A stretch of DNA of 64,000 nucleotides from Cellulosimicrobium marinum (GCF_020551945.1 NZ_JAJBZH010000003.1:249294-313293), one strand, 5' to 3'; counted from the first letter of the stretch, positions 36,103-45,704 are shown. Translations and numbers: made by a program. Notes: generated by a model from the sequence alone, not told the origin.

Positions 36103-36165
36103 GCCGCTCCCTTCGCGTCCCGCACGTCGCCCGACGCGCGGCGGGCCGACCCCCGGCCCTGCGCG

Positions 36166-36171
36166 AGCATA
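36166..36171 (-). promoter_or_regulatory. Candidate -10 box for the SPFH operon
   Basis: TATGCT on the minus strand, 64 nt upstream of the ATG at 36102. No convincing -35 at the right distance. Confidence 0.3.
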
Positions 36172-36294
36172 GCGGAACGGCATGACCAGGCGTGCGTTGC
36201 GCCAAGCGCTCGCAAAGTCCGCTGGACGGGGCACGGTCCGACGGCCCCCTCTCCCTCGCCGGGCCCGGCCCCGAGGCGGCGGTCTCCCGCGGCC

Positions 36295-36300
36295 TATCCT
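36295..36300 (+). promoter_or_regulatory. Leaderless-type -10 box of the MocA-like gene
   Basis: TATCCT ends 6 nt before the GTG at 36307, so transcription would begin at or beside the start codon. No ribosome-binding site is present, which fits. Confidence 0.5.
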
Positions 36301-36306
36301 GGCGAG

Positions 36307-36963
36307 GTGCACGACCCCGGACGCCCCGAGCCCACCGCCGCGACCGTCGCGGTGCTGCTCGCCGCCGGCGCCGGCACGCGGCTCGGTCGGGGCCCCAAGG
36401 CCCTGCTCCCCCACCGCGGCCGCCCGCTCGTCGAGCACGTCGTGCAGGTGCTGCTCGAGGGTGGGTGCGCGACGGTCGTCGTCGTCCTCGGGGCGGGGGC
36501 CGACGCCGTGCGCGCGGACGCCGCGCTCGACCGGCCCGGGGTGCGCGTCGTCGTCAACGACGACTGGGCGACGGGCATGGCGTCGTCGCTGCGACGGGGT
36601 CTGGCGGCCGCGCAGGACGGGACGCTCGGGACCGTGGCGCGGGTCGTCGTCGCGCACGTGGACCAGCCGGGCGTGGTGCCCGACGACGTCGCGCGCCTCC
36701 TCGCCGCGCACCGCCCCGGGCGCGTGGTCGCCTCGGGGTGGGCGGGCGCCGTCGGGCAGCCCCGGTGGGGGCACCCGCTGGTGCTCGACGTGACGCTCGT
36801 GCCGGCCGCGGCCGCGAGCGCCCAGGGCGACCGGGGCGCGCGCGACCTCCTGCGGGACCGCGCGGACCTCGTGGACGTCGTGACCCACCCTGGTGACGGC
36901 CGCGACGTCGACACGGAGGGCGACCTCGACCTCCTGCACCCGCCCCCGCCACCCCCTCGTTGA
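36307..36963 (+). CDS. mocA: NTP transferase, molybdenum cofactor cytidylyltransferase-like
   Basis: 218-aa nucleotidyltransferase of the MobA-like fold. LLAAGAGTRLGRGPKALL is the nucleotide-binding loop and VAHVDQPGVVPDDV the metal-site region; GHPLVL matches the family. MocA makes the cytosine-dinucleotide form of the molybdenum cofactor used by xanthine-dehydrogenase-like enzymes, and such an enzyme is encoded right behind, on the other strand. It could also be a 2-phospho-L-lactate or other nucleotidyltransferase, but context favours MocA. Its stop codon lies in one arm of a palindrome shared with the converging gene. Confidence 0.8.
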   Translation: MHDPGRPEPTAATVAVLLAAGAGTRLGRGPKALLPHRGRPLVEHVVQVLLEGGCATVVVVLGAGADAVRADAALDRPGVRVVVNDDWATGMASSLRRGLAAAQDGTLGTVARVVVAHVDQPGVVPDDVARLLAAHRPGRVVASGWAGAVGQPRWGHPLVLDVTLVPAAAASAQGDRGARDLLRDRADLVDVVTHPGDGRDVDTEGDLDLLHPPPPPPR

Positions 36964-37017
36964 GTGCGGGGGATTCGTCGTCGGCGCGGGCCGACGACGA
37001 CGGATCCCCCGCACTCA
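36961..37017. terminator. Bidirectional terminator containing both stop codons
   Basis: TGAGTGCGGGGGAT (36961-36974) and its exact complement (37004-37017) are the outer arms; inner TCGTCGTCGG/CCGACGACGA also pairs, one triplet longer on one side. The TGA of the mocA-like gene is the first three bases of the left arm and the TGA of the molybdenum enzyme gene the mirror three of the right arm. Confidence 0.75.
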
Positions 37018-39978
37018 GCGGGTGGGGGTGGCCGCCCGCATGCCGAGGTAGACGCGGTCGCGGGCCAGGGGCAGCTCGGTGAACCGCACGCCCGTCGCCG
37101 CGCGGATCGCGTTGGCGAGCGCGGGCGCGACCGGGTTGAACGGGCTCTCGCTCATCGACTTGGCGCCCATCGGCCCCAGCGCGTCCGACGTCCGCGCGAA
37201 GTACACCTCGCTGCGCGGGACGTCCGCGAACGTCGGCAGGTGGTACTGGCGGAAGATGTCCGTCGTCACACGGCCGCTCGCGTCGACCACGACGTCCTCG
37301 TACAGCGCCGCGCCGAGCGCCTGCGCGATGCCGCCCTCGACCTGGCCGCGGCACTGGCGCGGGTTGACGACCTCGCCCGCGTCGGCGGCCTGCACGCTCT
37401 GCAGGATGCGGATCTCGCCCGTCCCGCGGTGTACCGCGACGCGGAACCCGTGCACGTTGAACGCGACGGAGCGCGGCGTGCCGCCCCAGCGGCCCTCGGC
37501 GACGAGCGCGACCCCGGCCGCCTCGGCGGCGCGCGCGACGTCGGCGAGCGGCACCACCGTCCCGCCGCGCTCGACACCGCCGGGCACGAGGCGGCAGTCC
37601 GACGCCGCGACCCCCGCGCCGTCCGAGCTCGCGGCGGGCATCCCCGCCGCCACCTTGAGCACCGCCTCCGCGAGGTCCTGCGCGGCCGCGAGCGACGCCT
37701 TGCCCGCGACGACCGTGCCCGTCGAGCCGAACGCGCCCGTGTCGTGCTCGACGAGGTCGGTGTCGGACTGGCGCACGACGACGGCGCCCGCGTCCTGCCC
37801 GAGCGCGCTCGCCACGAGCTGGGCGTGCACCGTCGTCGTGCCGTTGCCGAACTCGGCCGTCCCCACCTCCGCCTCGACGACGCCGTCGGCGCGCAGCCGC
37901 ACGCGCGCGTGCGAGAAGTGCCCGCGCGGCGGCACGGTGTCGATCATCGACAGGGCCGTGCCCTCGCCGACGCCCCACTCGTCGCCGAGCTCGCGGTCGT
38001 CGCGCTCGCGGCCGCGGCGCAGCGCGTCGTCGACGAGGTCGAGGCACTGGTCGAGGCCGTAGCTGCCGTAGCGGACGTCCTCCTCGGGCGTCGGGTGCGT
38101 GCTGAGCATGGGGTCGCCCTCGCGCACGACGTTGCGCCGCCGCATCTCCAGCGGGTCCATGCCGATCCGGCGTGCGAGCTCGTCCATCGCGGACTCGACG
38201 GCGAAGACCATCTGCGACAGCCCGTACCCGCGGAACGCGCCCGCGGGGACGGTGTGCGTGTACACGCTGTGCGCGTCGACCTTCTTGTTGTCGCACCGGT
38301 ACACCGCGACCGACTCGCCGCACCCGTGGAACATCACGCCCGGGCCGTGGTTGCCGTACGCGCCCGTGTTGGTGAGCACGTCGAGGTGCAGTGCCGTGAG
38401 CGTCCCGTCGCGGCGCGCGCCCGCGCGCACCCGGATGCGGAACGGGTGGCGCGTCGTCGTGCCGACGAACTGCTCGCGGCGCGTGAGCTCGAGCTGGACC
38501 GGGCGCCCGAGGCGCAGCGCGGCGAGCGCCGTGACGTCCTCCGTGAGCACCTCCTGCTTGCCGCCGAACCCTCCCCCGACGCGCTCGCAGTGCACGCGCA
38601 CGCGATCCGGGTCGAGGTCGAGGACGCGCGCGAGGTGGCGGCGCGCGAGGAACGGGACTTGCGTGGAGGACCGCACGACGAGGCGCCCGTCGTCGTCGAA
38701 CGACGCGATAGCGCAGTGCGTCTCCAGCGCGGCGTGCTGCACCCGCTGCGTGCGGTAGGTGGCCTCGTGCACGACGTCGGCCTCCGCGAGGCCGCGCTCG
38801 ACGTCGCCGAGCTCGCTGTGCACCTCCGCGACGACGTTCGCCTCGGGCCGCGACACGCGCGCGGCCGTCGCGTCGAGGTCGGAGTGCACGAGCGGCGCGC
38901 CCGGGGCCATGGCGTCCTCGGGGTCGACGACGGCGGGCAGCACCTCGTACTCGACCCGCACCCTCCGCGCGCCCTCCTCCGCGGCGGCGACGGTCTCCGC
39001 GACGACGGCCGCGACGCGCTGCCCGACGAACCGGACGACGTCGTCGAGGATCCGGGTGTCGTCGGGGTCGTCGGTGAACAGCTCGTGCTGGGCGGTCGAG
39101 AACCGGGTCGTCGGGGCGTCGGCGTGCGTGAGGACCGCGAGCACGCCGGGCACGGCGAGCGCGTCGGTCGTGTCGACCGCGAGGACGCGCGCGTGGGCGT
39201 GCGGGGACCGCACGAGCGTGAGGTGCGCGAGCCCCGGGTAGTCGGCCGGGTCGACGTCGAGCGTGTACCGCACGCTGCCCGTCACCACGCCCCGGCCCGC
39301 CGGCGCCGGCACGTCGGTCCCGAACGCGGACGAGGCTCCCGGGTCGACCGGGGTACTCCCTCGCGGGACCGTGGTACTCCCTCGGCCACCCGGGTCCGCC
39401 GAGGGAGAACCCTGGTCCCGTGAGGGAGAACCCTGGTCGTGGGCGTGGTCGCACGGCGCCGCCCCGGCGGGGTGGGCCGTCCCGCACGACGCGCCGTCGA
39501 GCACGGCGTCGGCGATCGCGCGGTAGCCCGTGCAGCGGCACAGGTTGCCCTTGAGGTTGCGGGGCAGGTTCTCGCGCTGCGCGTCGTCGAAGGTCGCGGC
39601 GGTCATGATCATGCCCGCCGTGCAGAAGCCGCACTGGAAGCCCTGCGCGTCGAGGAACTGCTGCTGCACGGGGTGCAACGCCCCCGCCGCGGCGGCCTCG
39701 GGGCCGTGCACGGTCGCGGCGAGCCCCGCGACGGTCGTCACGTCGTGCCCGACGGCGCGGCGTGCGGGGTAGACGCACGAGTGGACCGGGACGCCGTCGA
39801 CGTGCACGGTGCACGCGCCGCAGTCGCCGCCGTCGCACCCCTTCTTCACGCCGAGCGCGCCCTGCTCGCGCAGGTAGGTGCGCAGGCACTGGCCCGCGCG
39901 GGGCGCGGCGTCGACGGTCCGGCCGTCGACGGTGACCCCCGCGGGGCGGGGGTGGGTGCTGTCGGTCGTCGCGCTCAT
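37015..39978 (-). CDS. Molybdenum hydroxylase, fused [2Fe-2S] and molybdopterin-binding subunits (xanthine dehydrogenase-like)
   Basis: 987 aa, two subunits in one chain. Residues 1-165: plant-type [2Fe-2S] domain (C48, C53, C56, C68) and second [2Fe-2S] domain (C116, C119, C147, C149). Residues about 181-214: a repetitive Gly/Ser/Pro/Asp linker encoded by a large palindrome. Residues about 228-987: CoxL/XdhB-type molybdopterin subunit with [15 protein letters not shown] and the C-terminal [21 protein letters not shown] that should hold the catalytic Glu. In most relatives the parts are separate genes. Start overlaps the FAD-subunit stop; GGAGG is upstream. With FAD subunit, XdhC and MocA next door and a guanine deaminase 9 kb away, xanthine/hypoxanthine oxidation is the best guess; an aldehyde or N-heterocycle substrate is possible. 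Confidence 0.88.
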   Translation of the reverse strand: MSATTDSTHPRPAGVTVDGRTVDAAPRAGQCLRTYLREQGALGVKKGCDGGDCGACTVHVDGVPVHSCVYPARRAVGHDVTTVAGLAATVHGPEAAAAGALHPVQQQFLDAQGFQCGFCTAGMIMTAATFDDAQRENLPRNLKGNLCRCTGYRAIADAVLDGASCGTAHPAGAAPCDHAHDQGSPSRDQGSPSADPGGRGSTTVPRGSTPVDPGASSAFGTDVPAPAGRGVVTGSVRYTLDVDPADYPGLAHLTLVRSPHAHARVLAVDTTDALAVPGVLAVLTHADAPTTRFSTAQHELFTDDPDDTRILDDVVRFVGQRVAAVVAETVAAAEEGARRVRVEYEVLPAVVDPEDAMAPGAPLVHSDLDATAARVSRPEANVVAEVHSELGDVERGLAEADVVHEATYRTQRVQHAALETHCAIASFDDDGRLVVRSSTQVPFLARRHLARVLDLDPDRVRVHCERVGGGFGGKQEVLTEDVTALAALRLGRPVQLELTRREQFVGTTTRHPFRIRVRAGARRDGTLTALHLDVLTNTGAYGNHGPGVMFHGCGESVAVYRCDNKKVDAHSVYTHTVPAGAFRGYGLSQMVFAVESAMDELARRIGMDPLEMRRRNVVREGDPMLSTHPTPEEDVRYGSYGLDQCLDLVDDALRRGRERDDRELGDEWGVGEGTALSMIDTVPPRGHFSHARVRLRADGVVEAEVGTAEFGNGTTTVHAQLVASALGQDAGAVVVRQSDTDLVEHDTGAFGSTGTVVAGKASLAAAQDLAEAVLKVAAGMPAASSDGAGVAASDCRLVPGGVERGGTVVPLADVARAAEAAGVALVAEGRWGGTPRSVAFNVHGFRVAVHRGTGEIRILQSVQAADAGEVVNPRQCRGQVEGGIAQALGAALYEDVVVDASGRVTTDIFRQYHLPTFADVPRSEVYFARTSDALGPMGAKSMSESPFNPVAPALANAIRAATGVRFTELPLARDRVYLGMRAATPTR
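39345..39439. repeat. 95-bp palindrome made of 20-bp repeat units, inside the coding sequence
   Basis: Arms 39345-39386 and 39398-39439 (42 nt each, about seven mismatches), 11-nt loop. Each arm contains two units of the form ACCNNGGTACTCCCTCGCGG, 21 bp apart (units start at 39347 and 39368 in the left arm). The same unit builds the tandem array at 51143-51223. It encodes the inter-subunit linker (residues about 180-212) of the molybdenum enzyme. Confidence 0.88.
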
Positions 39979-40844
39979 CGGCGGCCTCCGTCCGTGCTCG
40001 TGCCGTCGGCCAGCTCGGAGCGGATCTCCTCGGTGAGCCGGTAGGTCATGTCCTGGCGCCAGCGCGGCAGCCCGTGGATGTCGTCGTGGTACAGGTCGGG
40101 CGGGATCGCGGCGTCGAGCGCGGCGACGAGGTCCGGCGCCGTGGGGTGGGCGTCGGCGGCGAACCGGACCTGGACGGGCCGGCGCGTCGAGGCGGTGACG
40201 GTGAGGACGAGGCCGCCGCCGGCGTCGGGCGGGTCGACGCGGCCGACGAGCAGGACGCCCGAGCGCCCGAGGTTCGACAGCGACAGCCGGCGGAACGCGG
40301 TCCGCGCGCGAAGGGCGTGGTCCGGGACGCGGATCGCGCGCAGGAGCTCACCGGGGGCGAGCGTGTTGCGCATCTCGCCGGTGACGAGCTCGGCGACGGG
40401 CTGCTCGCGCCGCGTCCCGCCCGGTCCCCACACCTCGGCGACGCCGTCGAGCGCCGCGGTGAGGGAGATCATCGGCCCGGCGGGCAGCGACGTGCAGACG
40501 TTGCCCCCGACCGTGGACGTGTTCCAGATCTTGAACGACGCGACGAACGCGTCGCAGCACGGGCGGACGAGGTCGAGCGCGGTCCAGCGCCCGCGCACCT
40601 GCGCCGCGGCGTCGCTCTCCTCGAAGGCCCACAGCTGCGCGACGGTGCAGGTCGCGGCGATCTCCAGCCCGGCGTCGGTCACGGTGAGGGGCGGCCAGCC
40701 GGCGCTCGTCACGTCGAGGAGGCGCCGCAGCGTCTGGCTGCCGTAGGAGAAGAGCACGGTGCCGCCCGCGAGCCACGCGTCGCCCTCGCGCCAGTCGGCG
40801 GGGTCGGCGGTGGGGACGAGGTCGGTGACGGTGTTCAGGTCCAT
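39975..40844 (-). CDS. FAD-binding subunit of the molybdenum hydroxylase
   Basis: 289-aa CoxM/XdhB-type flavoprotein subunit that passes electrons from the iron-sulfur centres to NAD or another acceptor. The FAD-binding motifs are WLAGGT (first, about residues 24-29) and [14 protein letters not shown] (second, about 113-126). Start and stop overlap the neighbours (TGATG with xdhC upstream, ATGA with the fused subunit downstream), so the three genes are one translation-coupled operon in the order xdhC, FAD subunit, fused subunit. Confidence 0.9.
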   Translation of the reverse strand: MDLNTVTDLVPTADPADWREGDAWLAGGTVLFSYGSQTLRRLLDVTSAGWPPLTVTDAGLEIAATCTVAQLWAFEESDAAAQVRGRWTALDLVRPCCDAFVASFKIWNTSTVGGNVCTSLPAGPMISLTAALDGVAEVWGPGGTRREQPVAELVTGEMRNTLAPGELLRAIRVPDHALRARTAFRRLSLSNLGRSGVLLVGRVDPPDAGGGLVLTVTASTRRPVQVRFAADAHPTAPDLVAALDAAIPPDLYHDDIHGLPRWRQDMTYRLTEEIRSELADGTSTDGGRR

Positions 40845-42103
40845 CAGGGGGCCTCCTCGGGCTGGTCGACGGTGGTGGGGGCCGCGTGCAGGGGGCCGTC
40901 GCCGCGGCTCAGGGGTGCGACGGCGCCGTCGCGGCCGTGCCGGGCGGCGACCAGCTCGGCGGTGACGGACACCGCGACCTCCTCGGGCGTGACGGCGCCG
41001 AGGTCGAGGCCGATGGGCGAGCGGAGCCGCGCGAGGGCGGCGTCGCCGACACCCTCGTGGCGCAGGGCGGCGACGCGCTGGTCGTGCGAGCGCCGCGACC
41101 CCATCGCCCCGACGTAGGCGAGGGGCAGGTCGAGCGCGAGCCGCAGGAGCGGGACGTCGAACTTCGCGTCGTGCGTGAGGACGGCCAGCGCGGTGCGCGC
41201 GTCGACCCGGCCCGCGGCGGCCTCGGCGGCGAGGTAGCGGTCGGGCCACTCGACGACGACCTCGTCGGCCTCCGGGAAGCGGCGAGGGTCGGCGAAGACC
41301 TCGCGGGCGTCGACGAGCGTGACGCGGTACCCGAGGAGCCGCACGTGGCGCACGAGCGCGCCGGCGAAGTCGTTCGCCCCGGCCACGAGGAACCGTGGCG
41401 CGGGCAGGCGGGTCTCGACGAGCAGGGTCACGGGCTCGGTCTCGTCGCAGCCCGGTGCACCCGGGTCCGGCGCCCCGCTGCCTCGGGTCCCGCTGCCCGG
41501 AGTCCCGCTGCCCGACGGCGCGGCGTGGGCCGCGTGGACGGTCGCCGTACCCCCGGCACGCAGGACGGCGACGACCTGCGCGGCCGCGGCGTCGAGCGCC
41601 CCGGGCGGAACGAGGTCGCGCAGCGCGGCGGCGACGGCGCGCTCGTCCGCCCTGCCCGGGTCGTCGAGGACGACGGCGGTCCGGCGGGCGCCGTCGACCC
41701 TCCGCACGAGCGCGGCGGGCGCCGTCCCGCCTCCCGGGGCTCCGGCCCGCGCCGCGAGGGCGGCGAGCGCGCGCGCGGCGTCGTCGCCGGGGAGCACCGG
41801 CTGGACGTGGACGTCGAGCGTGCCGCCGCAGCTCAGGCCGACGGCGAAGGCGTCGTCGTCGCTGTAGCCGAACGTCTCGCGACGGCACTCCCCGGTGGCG
41901 ACGGCGTCGAGCGCGGCGGCGTGGACGGCGCCCTCGACGCACCCGCCGGACAGGCTGCCGAGCACGGCGCCGTCCGCGCGGACCGCCATCGCGGTGCCGA
42001 CGGGGCGCGGCACGGAGCCCGACGCCGCGACGACCGTCGCGACGGCGAAGGGCGTCCGCCCGGGGTCGAGCCAGGGACCGATCCGGTCGACGAGGTGGAG
42101 CAT
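40844..42103 (-). CDS. xdhC: XdhC family molybdenum cofactor insertion protein
   Basis: 419-aa accessory protein. The N-terminal XdhC domain (about 1-90) has PVGTAMAVRADGAVLGSLSGGCVEGAV, where the Cys can bind the cofactor; a long variable insert (Pro/Gly/Ala-rich, about 200-250) leads to the C-terminal Rossmann-type domain (LVAGANDFAGALVRHV ... AMGSRRSHDQRV). XdhC binds and sulfurates Moco and hands it to the hydroxylase. ATG 42103 has GAGG about 6 nt upstream. First gene of the operon, preceded by a structured 200-nt stretch. Confidence 0.92.
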   Translation of the reverse strand: MLHLVDRIGPWLDPGRTPFAVATVVAASGSVPRPVGTAMAVRADGAVLGSLSGGCVEGAVHAAALDAVATGECRRETFGYSDDDAFAVGLSCGGTLDVHVQPVLPGDDAARALAALAARAGAPGGGTAPAALVRRVDGARRTAVVLDDPGRADERAVAAALRDLVPPGALDAAAAQVVAVLRAGGTATVHAAHAAPSGSGTPGSGTRGSGAPDPGAPGCDETEPVTLLVETRLPAPRFLVAGANDFAGALVRHVRLLGYRVTLVDAREVFADPRRFPEADEVVVEWPDRYLAAEAAAGRVDARTALAVLTHDAKFDVPLLRLALDLPLAYVGAMGSRRSHDQRVAALRHEGVGDAALARLRSPIGLDLGAVTPEEVAVSVTAELVAARHGRDGAVAPLSRGDGPLHAAPTTVDQPEEAP

Positions 42104-42170
42104 CGTGGGCCTCGCTTCCGCCAGGGTGCCGGCGTACCGGCGTCCTTCCAGTGAACCCTTGCGGTGAGTC

Positions 42171-42287
42171 CCCTGCGTGTCCTGGCGCGCGTCGGCCGTG
42201 ACGCGCCGGAAACACAGGGCTTGAATCCGCCCTCGGGCCGCTCCCTCCGTCGGGAGAGCCCGTGCCGAACGTTTCCACTGAGTGGAA
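42171..42287 (-). promoter_or_regulatory. Structured leader region upstream of xdhC
   Basis: Read on the minus strand after a TAGCGT -10 (42312-42317) come: a dyad TTCCAC-TGA-GTGGAA (42273-42287); a hairpin with CGGGC and CTCCC arms (about 42233-42263); and a long two-part stem with arms 42211-42219/42171-42180 and inner arms 42200-42207/42184-42193. The xdhC ATG is 67 nt further. Such a leader before a molybdenum enzyme operon could be a cis-acting RNA; a Moco riboswitch is a hypothesis I cannot confirm by eye. Confidence 0.4.
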
Positions 42288-42350
42288 GAGTTGTTCCGCT
42301 CGACGATCGTCACGCTAGCACGCGATGGCGCGGCGGTCACGGGTCGCGTC

Positions 42351-42356
42351 TACGAT
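42351..42356 (+). promoter_or_regulatory. Leaderless-type -10 box of moaA
   Basis: TACGAT ends 6 nt before the moaA ATG; no ribosome-binding site precedes the gene, consistent with a leaderless mRNA. Confidence 0.5.
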
Positions 42357-42362
42357 CGGCCC

Positions 42363-43466
42363 ATGACCGCGGTCTCTCTCGGTATGCCCAGGGTGCGCCC
42401 CGCCGTGCCCGCGGGGCCCACCGGGCTCGACCCGGACCGGCCCGCGACCCCCGCGCTCGTGGACCGCTACGGGCGCGTCGCGCGCGACCTGCGGATCTCC
42501 GTCACGGAGAAGTGCTCCCTGCGCTGCACCTACTGCATGCCGGCCGAGGGCCTGCCCGCGATCCCGCGCGAGGACCTGCTCACGCCCGCCGAGATCGGCC
42601 GCGTCGTGCGCGTCGCCGTCGGCCGGCTCGGCATCACGGACGTCCGGTTCACCGGCGGCGAGCCCCTCCTGCGCGCCGACCTCGCCGAGATCCTGCGGGC
42701 CGCCCGCGCCGCCGCGCCCGACGTGTCGCTCTCCCTCACCACCAACGCGGTGGGCCTCGACAAGCGCGTCGGCGAGCTCGTCGACGCCGGGCTCGACCGC
42801 GTGAACATCTCCCTCGACTCCGTGGACCGCGCGCACTTCGCGCGCCTCACCCGGCGCGACCGCCTGCCCGACGTGCTCGCCGGGATCCGCGCCGCGCTCG
42901 CCGCCGGGCTCGCGCCCGTCAAGCTCAACGCCGTGCTCATGCCCGAGACGCTCGCCGGCGCGGGCGACCTGCTCGCGTGGGCCGTCGAGCACGGCTGCCA
43001 CCTGCGGTTCATCGAGCAGATGCCCCTCGACGCCGACGGGAACTGGGCCCGCGACCACCTCGTCTCCGCCGCGGACCTCCTCGACGCCCTCGGCGACCGG
43101 TTCCACCTCGTCGAGGTCGGCCGCGACGACCCGTCCGCCCCCGCCGAGGAGTGGCTCGTCGACGGCGGGCCCCAGACCGTGGGCGTCATCGCCTCCGTCA
43201 CCCGCTCGTTCTGCGGCGCGTGCGACCGCACGCGCCTCACCGCCGAGGGCACCGTGCGGTCGTGCCTGTTCGGCGACGACGAGACCGACCTGCGCGCCGT
43301 GCTGCGCGCACCCGACCTCGACGACCACGAGCGCGACGACGCCCTCGCCCGCGCCTGGCAGGGCGCCATGTGGCGCAAGCCGCTCGCGCACGGCAGCGAC
43401 GCGCCCACGCTCGCCGCCGACGCGTTCGCCCCGACGACCCGCAGCATGGGGGCCATCGGGGGGTGA
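42363..43466 (+). CDS. moaA: GTP 3',8-cyclase (molybdenum cofactor biosynthesis)
   Basis: Radical-SAM enzyme of 367 aa that starts molybdopterin synthesis from GTP. The SAM [4Fe-4S] motif [10 protein letters not shown] gives Cys51, Cys55 and Cys58; the C-terminal cluster motif [22 protein letters not shown] and the end GAIGG, needed by MoaA, are intact. RFTGGEPLL is the usual second radical-SAM motif. The N-terminus is about 35 residues longer than in E. coli. It is divergent from the xdhC operon and leaderless by sequence. Confidence 0.96.
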   Translation: MTAVSLGMPRVRPAVPAGPTGLDPDRPATPALVDRYGRVARDLRISVTEKCSLRCTYCMPAEGLPAIPREDLLTPAEIGRVVRVAVGRLGITDVRFTGGEPLLRADLAEILRAARAAAPDVSLSLTTNAVGLDKRVGELVDAGLDRVNISLDSVDRAHFARLTRRDRLPDVLAGIRAALAAGLAPVKLNAVLMPETLAGAGDLLAWAVEHGCHLRFIEQMPLDADGNWARDHLVSAADLLDALGDRFHLVEVGRDDPSAPAEEWLVDGGPQTVGVIASVTRSFCGACDRTRLTAEGTVRSCLFGDDETDLRAVLRAPDLDDHERDDALARAWQGAMWRKPLAHGSDAPTLAADAFAPTTRSMGAIGG

Positions 43467-43592
43467 TCGCGGGGCGATGCGGGCTGATGGCCCCGCCGCA
43501 CGCGACGGCGCCCGGCGGGTGTCGCACGTCATAGGGTGAAGCCCGTCACGAGCGCACGTTTCCCCAGGTCACGGCCGGCGACGCTTCCTACC

Positions 43593-43862
43593 ATGGACAC
43601 CGTGACGACGATCTCCCCCGCCCCCGTGAACCGCCCCGCCGCCTCGACCCCCACGACCCGCGACAACAGCGCGTCGGCGCTGCCGATCTACCGGGACGAC
43701 GAGCGCTCCGGGCCGTGGACCGTCGGGACGCGGAGCGTGCTCGGGGTCGCGATCGGCGCGATCGTCGGGACCGTCGTGCTCAGCTGGTTCGGGCTCGTCG
43801 TCGGCGCGGCCGTGGGCCTCGGCGTCGGGATGCTGCTCGACAACCGTCCCGCCGAGCGCTGA
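43593..43862 (+). CDS. Small membrane protein of unknown function
   Basis: 89 aa (or 86 if translation begins at GTG 43602). Residues 1-40 are polar; the rest is one long glycine-rich hydrophobic hairpin (VGTRSVLGVAIGAIVGTVVLSW and LVVGAAVGLGVGMLL) with a charged end DNRPAER. TACCAT (43589-43594) lies 7 nt before GTG 43602, arguing for that leaderless start; ATG 43593 has no ribosome-binding site and would overlap the -10. No family recognised. Lies between moaA and the convergent moaE but shows no link to Moco synthesis. Confidence 0.6.
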   Translation: MDTVTTISPAPVNRPAASTPTTRDNSASALPIYRDDERSGPWTVGTRSVLGVAIGAIVGTVVLSWFGLVVGAAVGLGVGMLLDNRPAER

Positions 43863-43886
43863 CCCGCACCCCTCACCCGTCACGTC

Positions 43887-44342
43887 CTACAGGCCGACCC
43901 ACTCCGACACGCCGTCGGTGAAGTGCTGCCGCTTCCAGATGGGCACCTCCGCCTTGATGCGCTCCACGAGGAGCGAGCACGCCTCGAACGCCTCCCGGCG
44001 GTGGCCCGCGGACGCCGCCGCGACGAGCGCGACGTCCCCGACGACGAGCGTCCCGTACCGGTGCACGGCGGCGACCCGCAGCCCCGTCTCGGCCGCGACC
44101 GCGGCGACGCAGCGGCGCAGCACGTCCGTCGCGTCGGGGTGCGCCTCGTAGTCCAGGCCGGTGACGCCGCGGGCGTCGTCGACGTCGCGGACCACGCCGC
44201 GGAACGTCACGACGGCACCGCACTCGGGCGCGGCGACCGCGTCCTCGACCGCCTGCGCGACGCCCGCGTCGAGGACGTCCGTCGTCACGCGGCTCACGCC
44301 GCCGACCGACGCACGACCGCCCGTACCTTCCCCGTCGCTCAC
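43887..44342 (-). CDS. moaE: Molybdopterin synthase catalytic subunit
   Basis: 151 aa; with MoaD it inserts the two sulfurs of molybdopterin. The conserved VHRYGTLVVGDVALVAAASAGHR and the lysine-rich ERIKAEVPIWKRQ stretch (Lys130 and Lys137) are present. The N-terminus has a Gly-rich lead of about 18 residues. GTG 44342 overlaps the moeA stop (GTGA), so the two are coupled; a GTG 9 nt earlier is possible. No moaD or moaC is in the window. Confidence 0.92.
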   Translation of the reverse strand: MSDGEGTGGRASVGGVSRVTTDVLDAGVAQAVEDAVAAPECGAVVTFRGVVRDVDDARGVTGLDYEAHPDATDVLRRCVAAVAAETGLRVAAVHRYGTLVVGDVALVAAASAGHRREAFEACSLLVERIKAEVPIWKRQHFTDGVSEWVGL

Positions 44343-45532
44343 AGCTCCCACACCTCCACCTCGTCGCCCGCGCCGAGCGCGGTCACGTCCTGCGGCACGT
44401 CCACCAGGACGTCCGCCCGGGCCATCGTCACCACGAGGTGCGACCCCGGGCCGCCGACGGGTCGGACACCGGCGCCGTCGCGCACCCCGCGGAGCAGCTG
44501 GCGCCTGCCCCGCGGCGACGACACCGGCTCGACGAGGGCGGCGCGCCCCCGCGGCGCCGGGCCGAGACCCGCCGCGCGCCGCAGCGCGTCCCGTACGAGC
44601 ACGACGAACGACACCTGGGCGCTGACCGGGTTCCCGGGGAACGCGACGAGGGGCGTGCCCCGGAACGTCCCCCAGCCCTGCGGGCCACCCGGCTGCATCG
44701 CGACGGTGCGGAACCGCACCCCCTCGTCCTGCAGCAGGTCCTTGACCACCTCGTAGGCCCCCTTGCTCACGCCGCCGGACGTGAGCACGAGGTCGGCGTC
44801 CGACGCCGCCCGCGACAGCGTCCGCTCGAGCTCCCCCGGGTCGTCGCTCGTGGTGCCTCGGTGGACGACGACCCCGCCCGCGAGCTCGACCGCCGCGGCG
44901 AGCGCGAGGGAGTTCGTGTCGTACACCTGGCCGGGTCCGAGCCGCGCGCCGGCCGGCGCGAGTTCGGCCCCGGTGGACAGCACGGCGACCCGGGGTCGCG
45001 CCCGCACGACGACCTGCCCGACGCCCGACGCCGCGCAGGCCGCCAGGCGGGCGGGCGTGAGCACGGCCCCGGCCGGCACGACCAGGGCGCCCACGGCGAC
45101 GTCGTCGCCCGCCTCCCGCACCGATGCTCCCGGCTCGACGCGCGCGTCGAACCCCACCTGGTCGGGCACCACCCCGGGGACGAAGGCGCCCACGGACGTC
45201 CGCTCGACGGCGACGACCGCGTCGGCGCCGGCCGGGACGGGCGCGCCGGTCATGATCCGCGCGGCCGCGCCGGGTGCGAGGGGGGCGACGTCGCGGGCGC
45301 CGGCGGGTACCTCGCCGCGCACGGGGAGCGTCGCGCCGGGCACGGCCTCGGCCGCGCGGACCGCGAACCCGTCCATCTGGGCGTTGCGGAACGCGGGGAC
45401 GGCCACCCGGGCGACGACGTCGACGGCGAGCACGCGGCCCGCGGCGGCCGTCAGGTCGACCGTCTCGTCGCGAGCCAGCCCGGCGAGCAGGGCCTCCACG
45501 TCGGCACGGTGCTCCTCGAGCGTCGTGGGCAT
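44339..45532 (-). CDS. moeA: Molybdopterin molybdotransferase
   Basis: 397-aa enzyme that inserts molybdate into molybdopterin-AMP. Visible marks: AQMDGFAVR, IMTGAPVPAGADAVV, VAVLSTGAEL, YDTNSLALAAA, LTSGGVSKGAYEVVKD and AFPGNPVSAQVSF, in the order expected for domains I-IV. ATG 45532 has TACCGT ending 6 nt upstream on the minus strand, a leaderless promoter. First gene of moeA-moaE. Confidence 0.95.
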   Translation of the reverse strand: MPTTLEEHRADVEALLAGLARDETVDLTAAAGRVLAVDVVARVAVPAFRNAQMDGFAVRAAEAVPGATLPVRGEVPAGARDVAPLAPGAAARIMTGAPVPAGADAVVAVERTSVGAFVPGVVPDQVGFDARVEPGASVREAGDDVAVGALVVPAGAVLTPARLAACAASGVGQVVVRARPRVAVLSTGAELAPAGARLGPGQVYDTNSLALAAAVELAGGVVVHRGTTSDDPGELERTLSRAASDADLVLTSGGVSKGAYEVVKDLLQDEGVRFRTVAMQPGGPQGWGTFRGTPLVAFPGNPVSAQVSFVVLVRDALRRAAGLGPAPRGRAALVEPVSSPRGRRQLLRGVRDGAGVRPVGGPGSHLVVTMARADVLVDVPQDVTALGAGDEVEVWEL

Positions 45533-45592
45533 GGGACCACGGTAGCGGCTCCGCACCGGTCCCTGAGCGCGCAGCCCGGACCAGGACGTCAG

Positions 45593-45607
45593 GGACCTGT
45601 CAGGTCC
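45593..45607. promoter_or_regulatory. GGACCT-N3-AGGTCC dyad
   Basis: Perfect 6-bp arms with a 3-bp centre in the 172-bp gap between the divergent moeA and TlpA-like genes. Could be an operator or a short hairpin; no consensus known to me. Confidence 0.25.
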
Positions 45608-45704
45608 ACGGGACCCCCGGCGGGCCCTGGCCCGGGGAGGATCGGAGAAGCAGCCGACCCGGGGGCACGACGACGCGCTCCCCGACCGCCGTGAAGGAGC
45701 AGTC

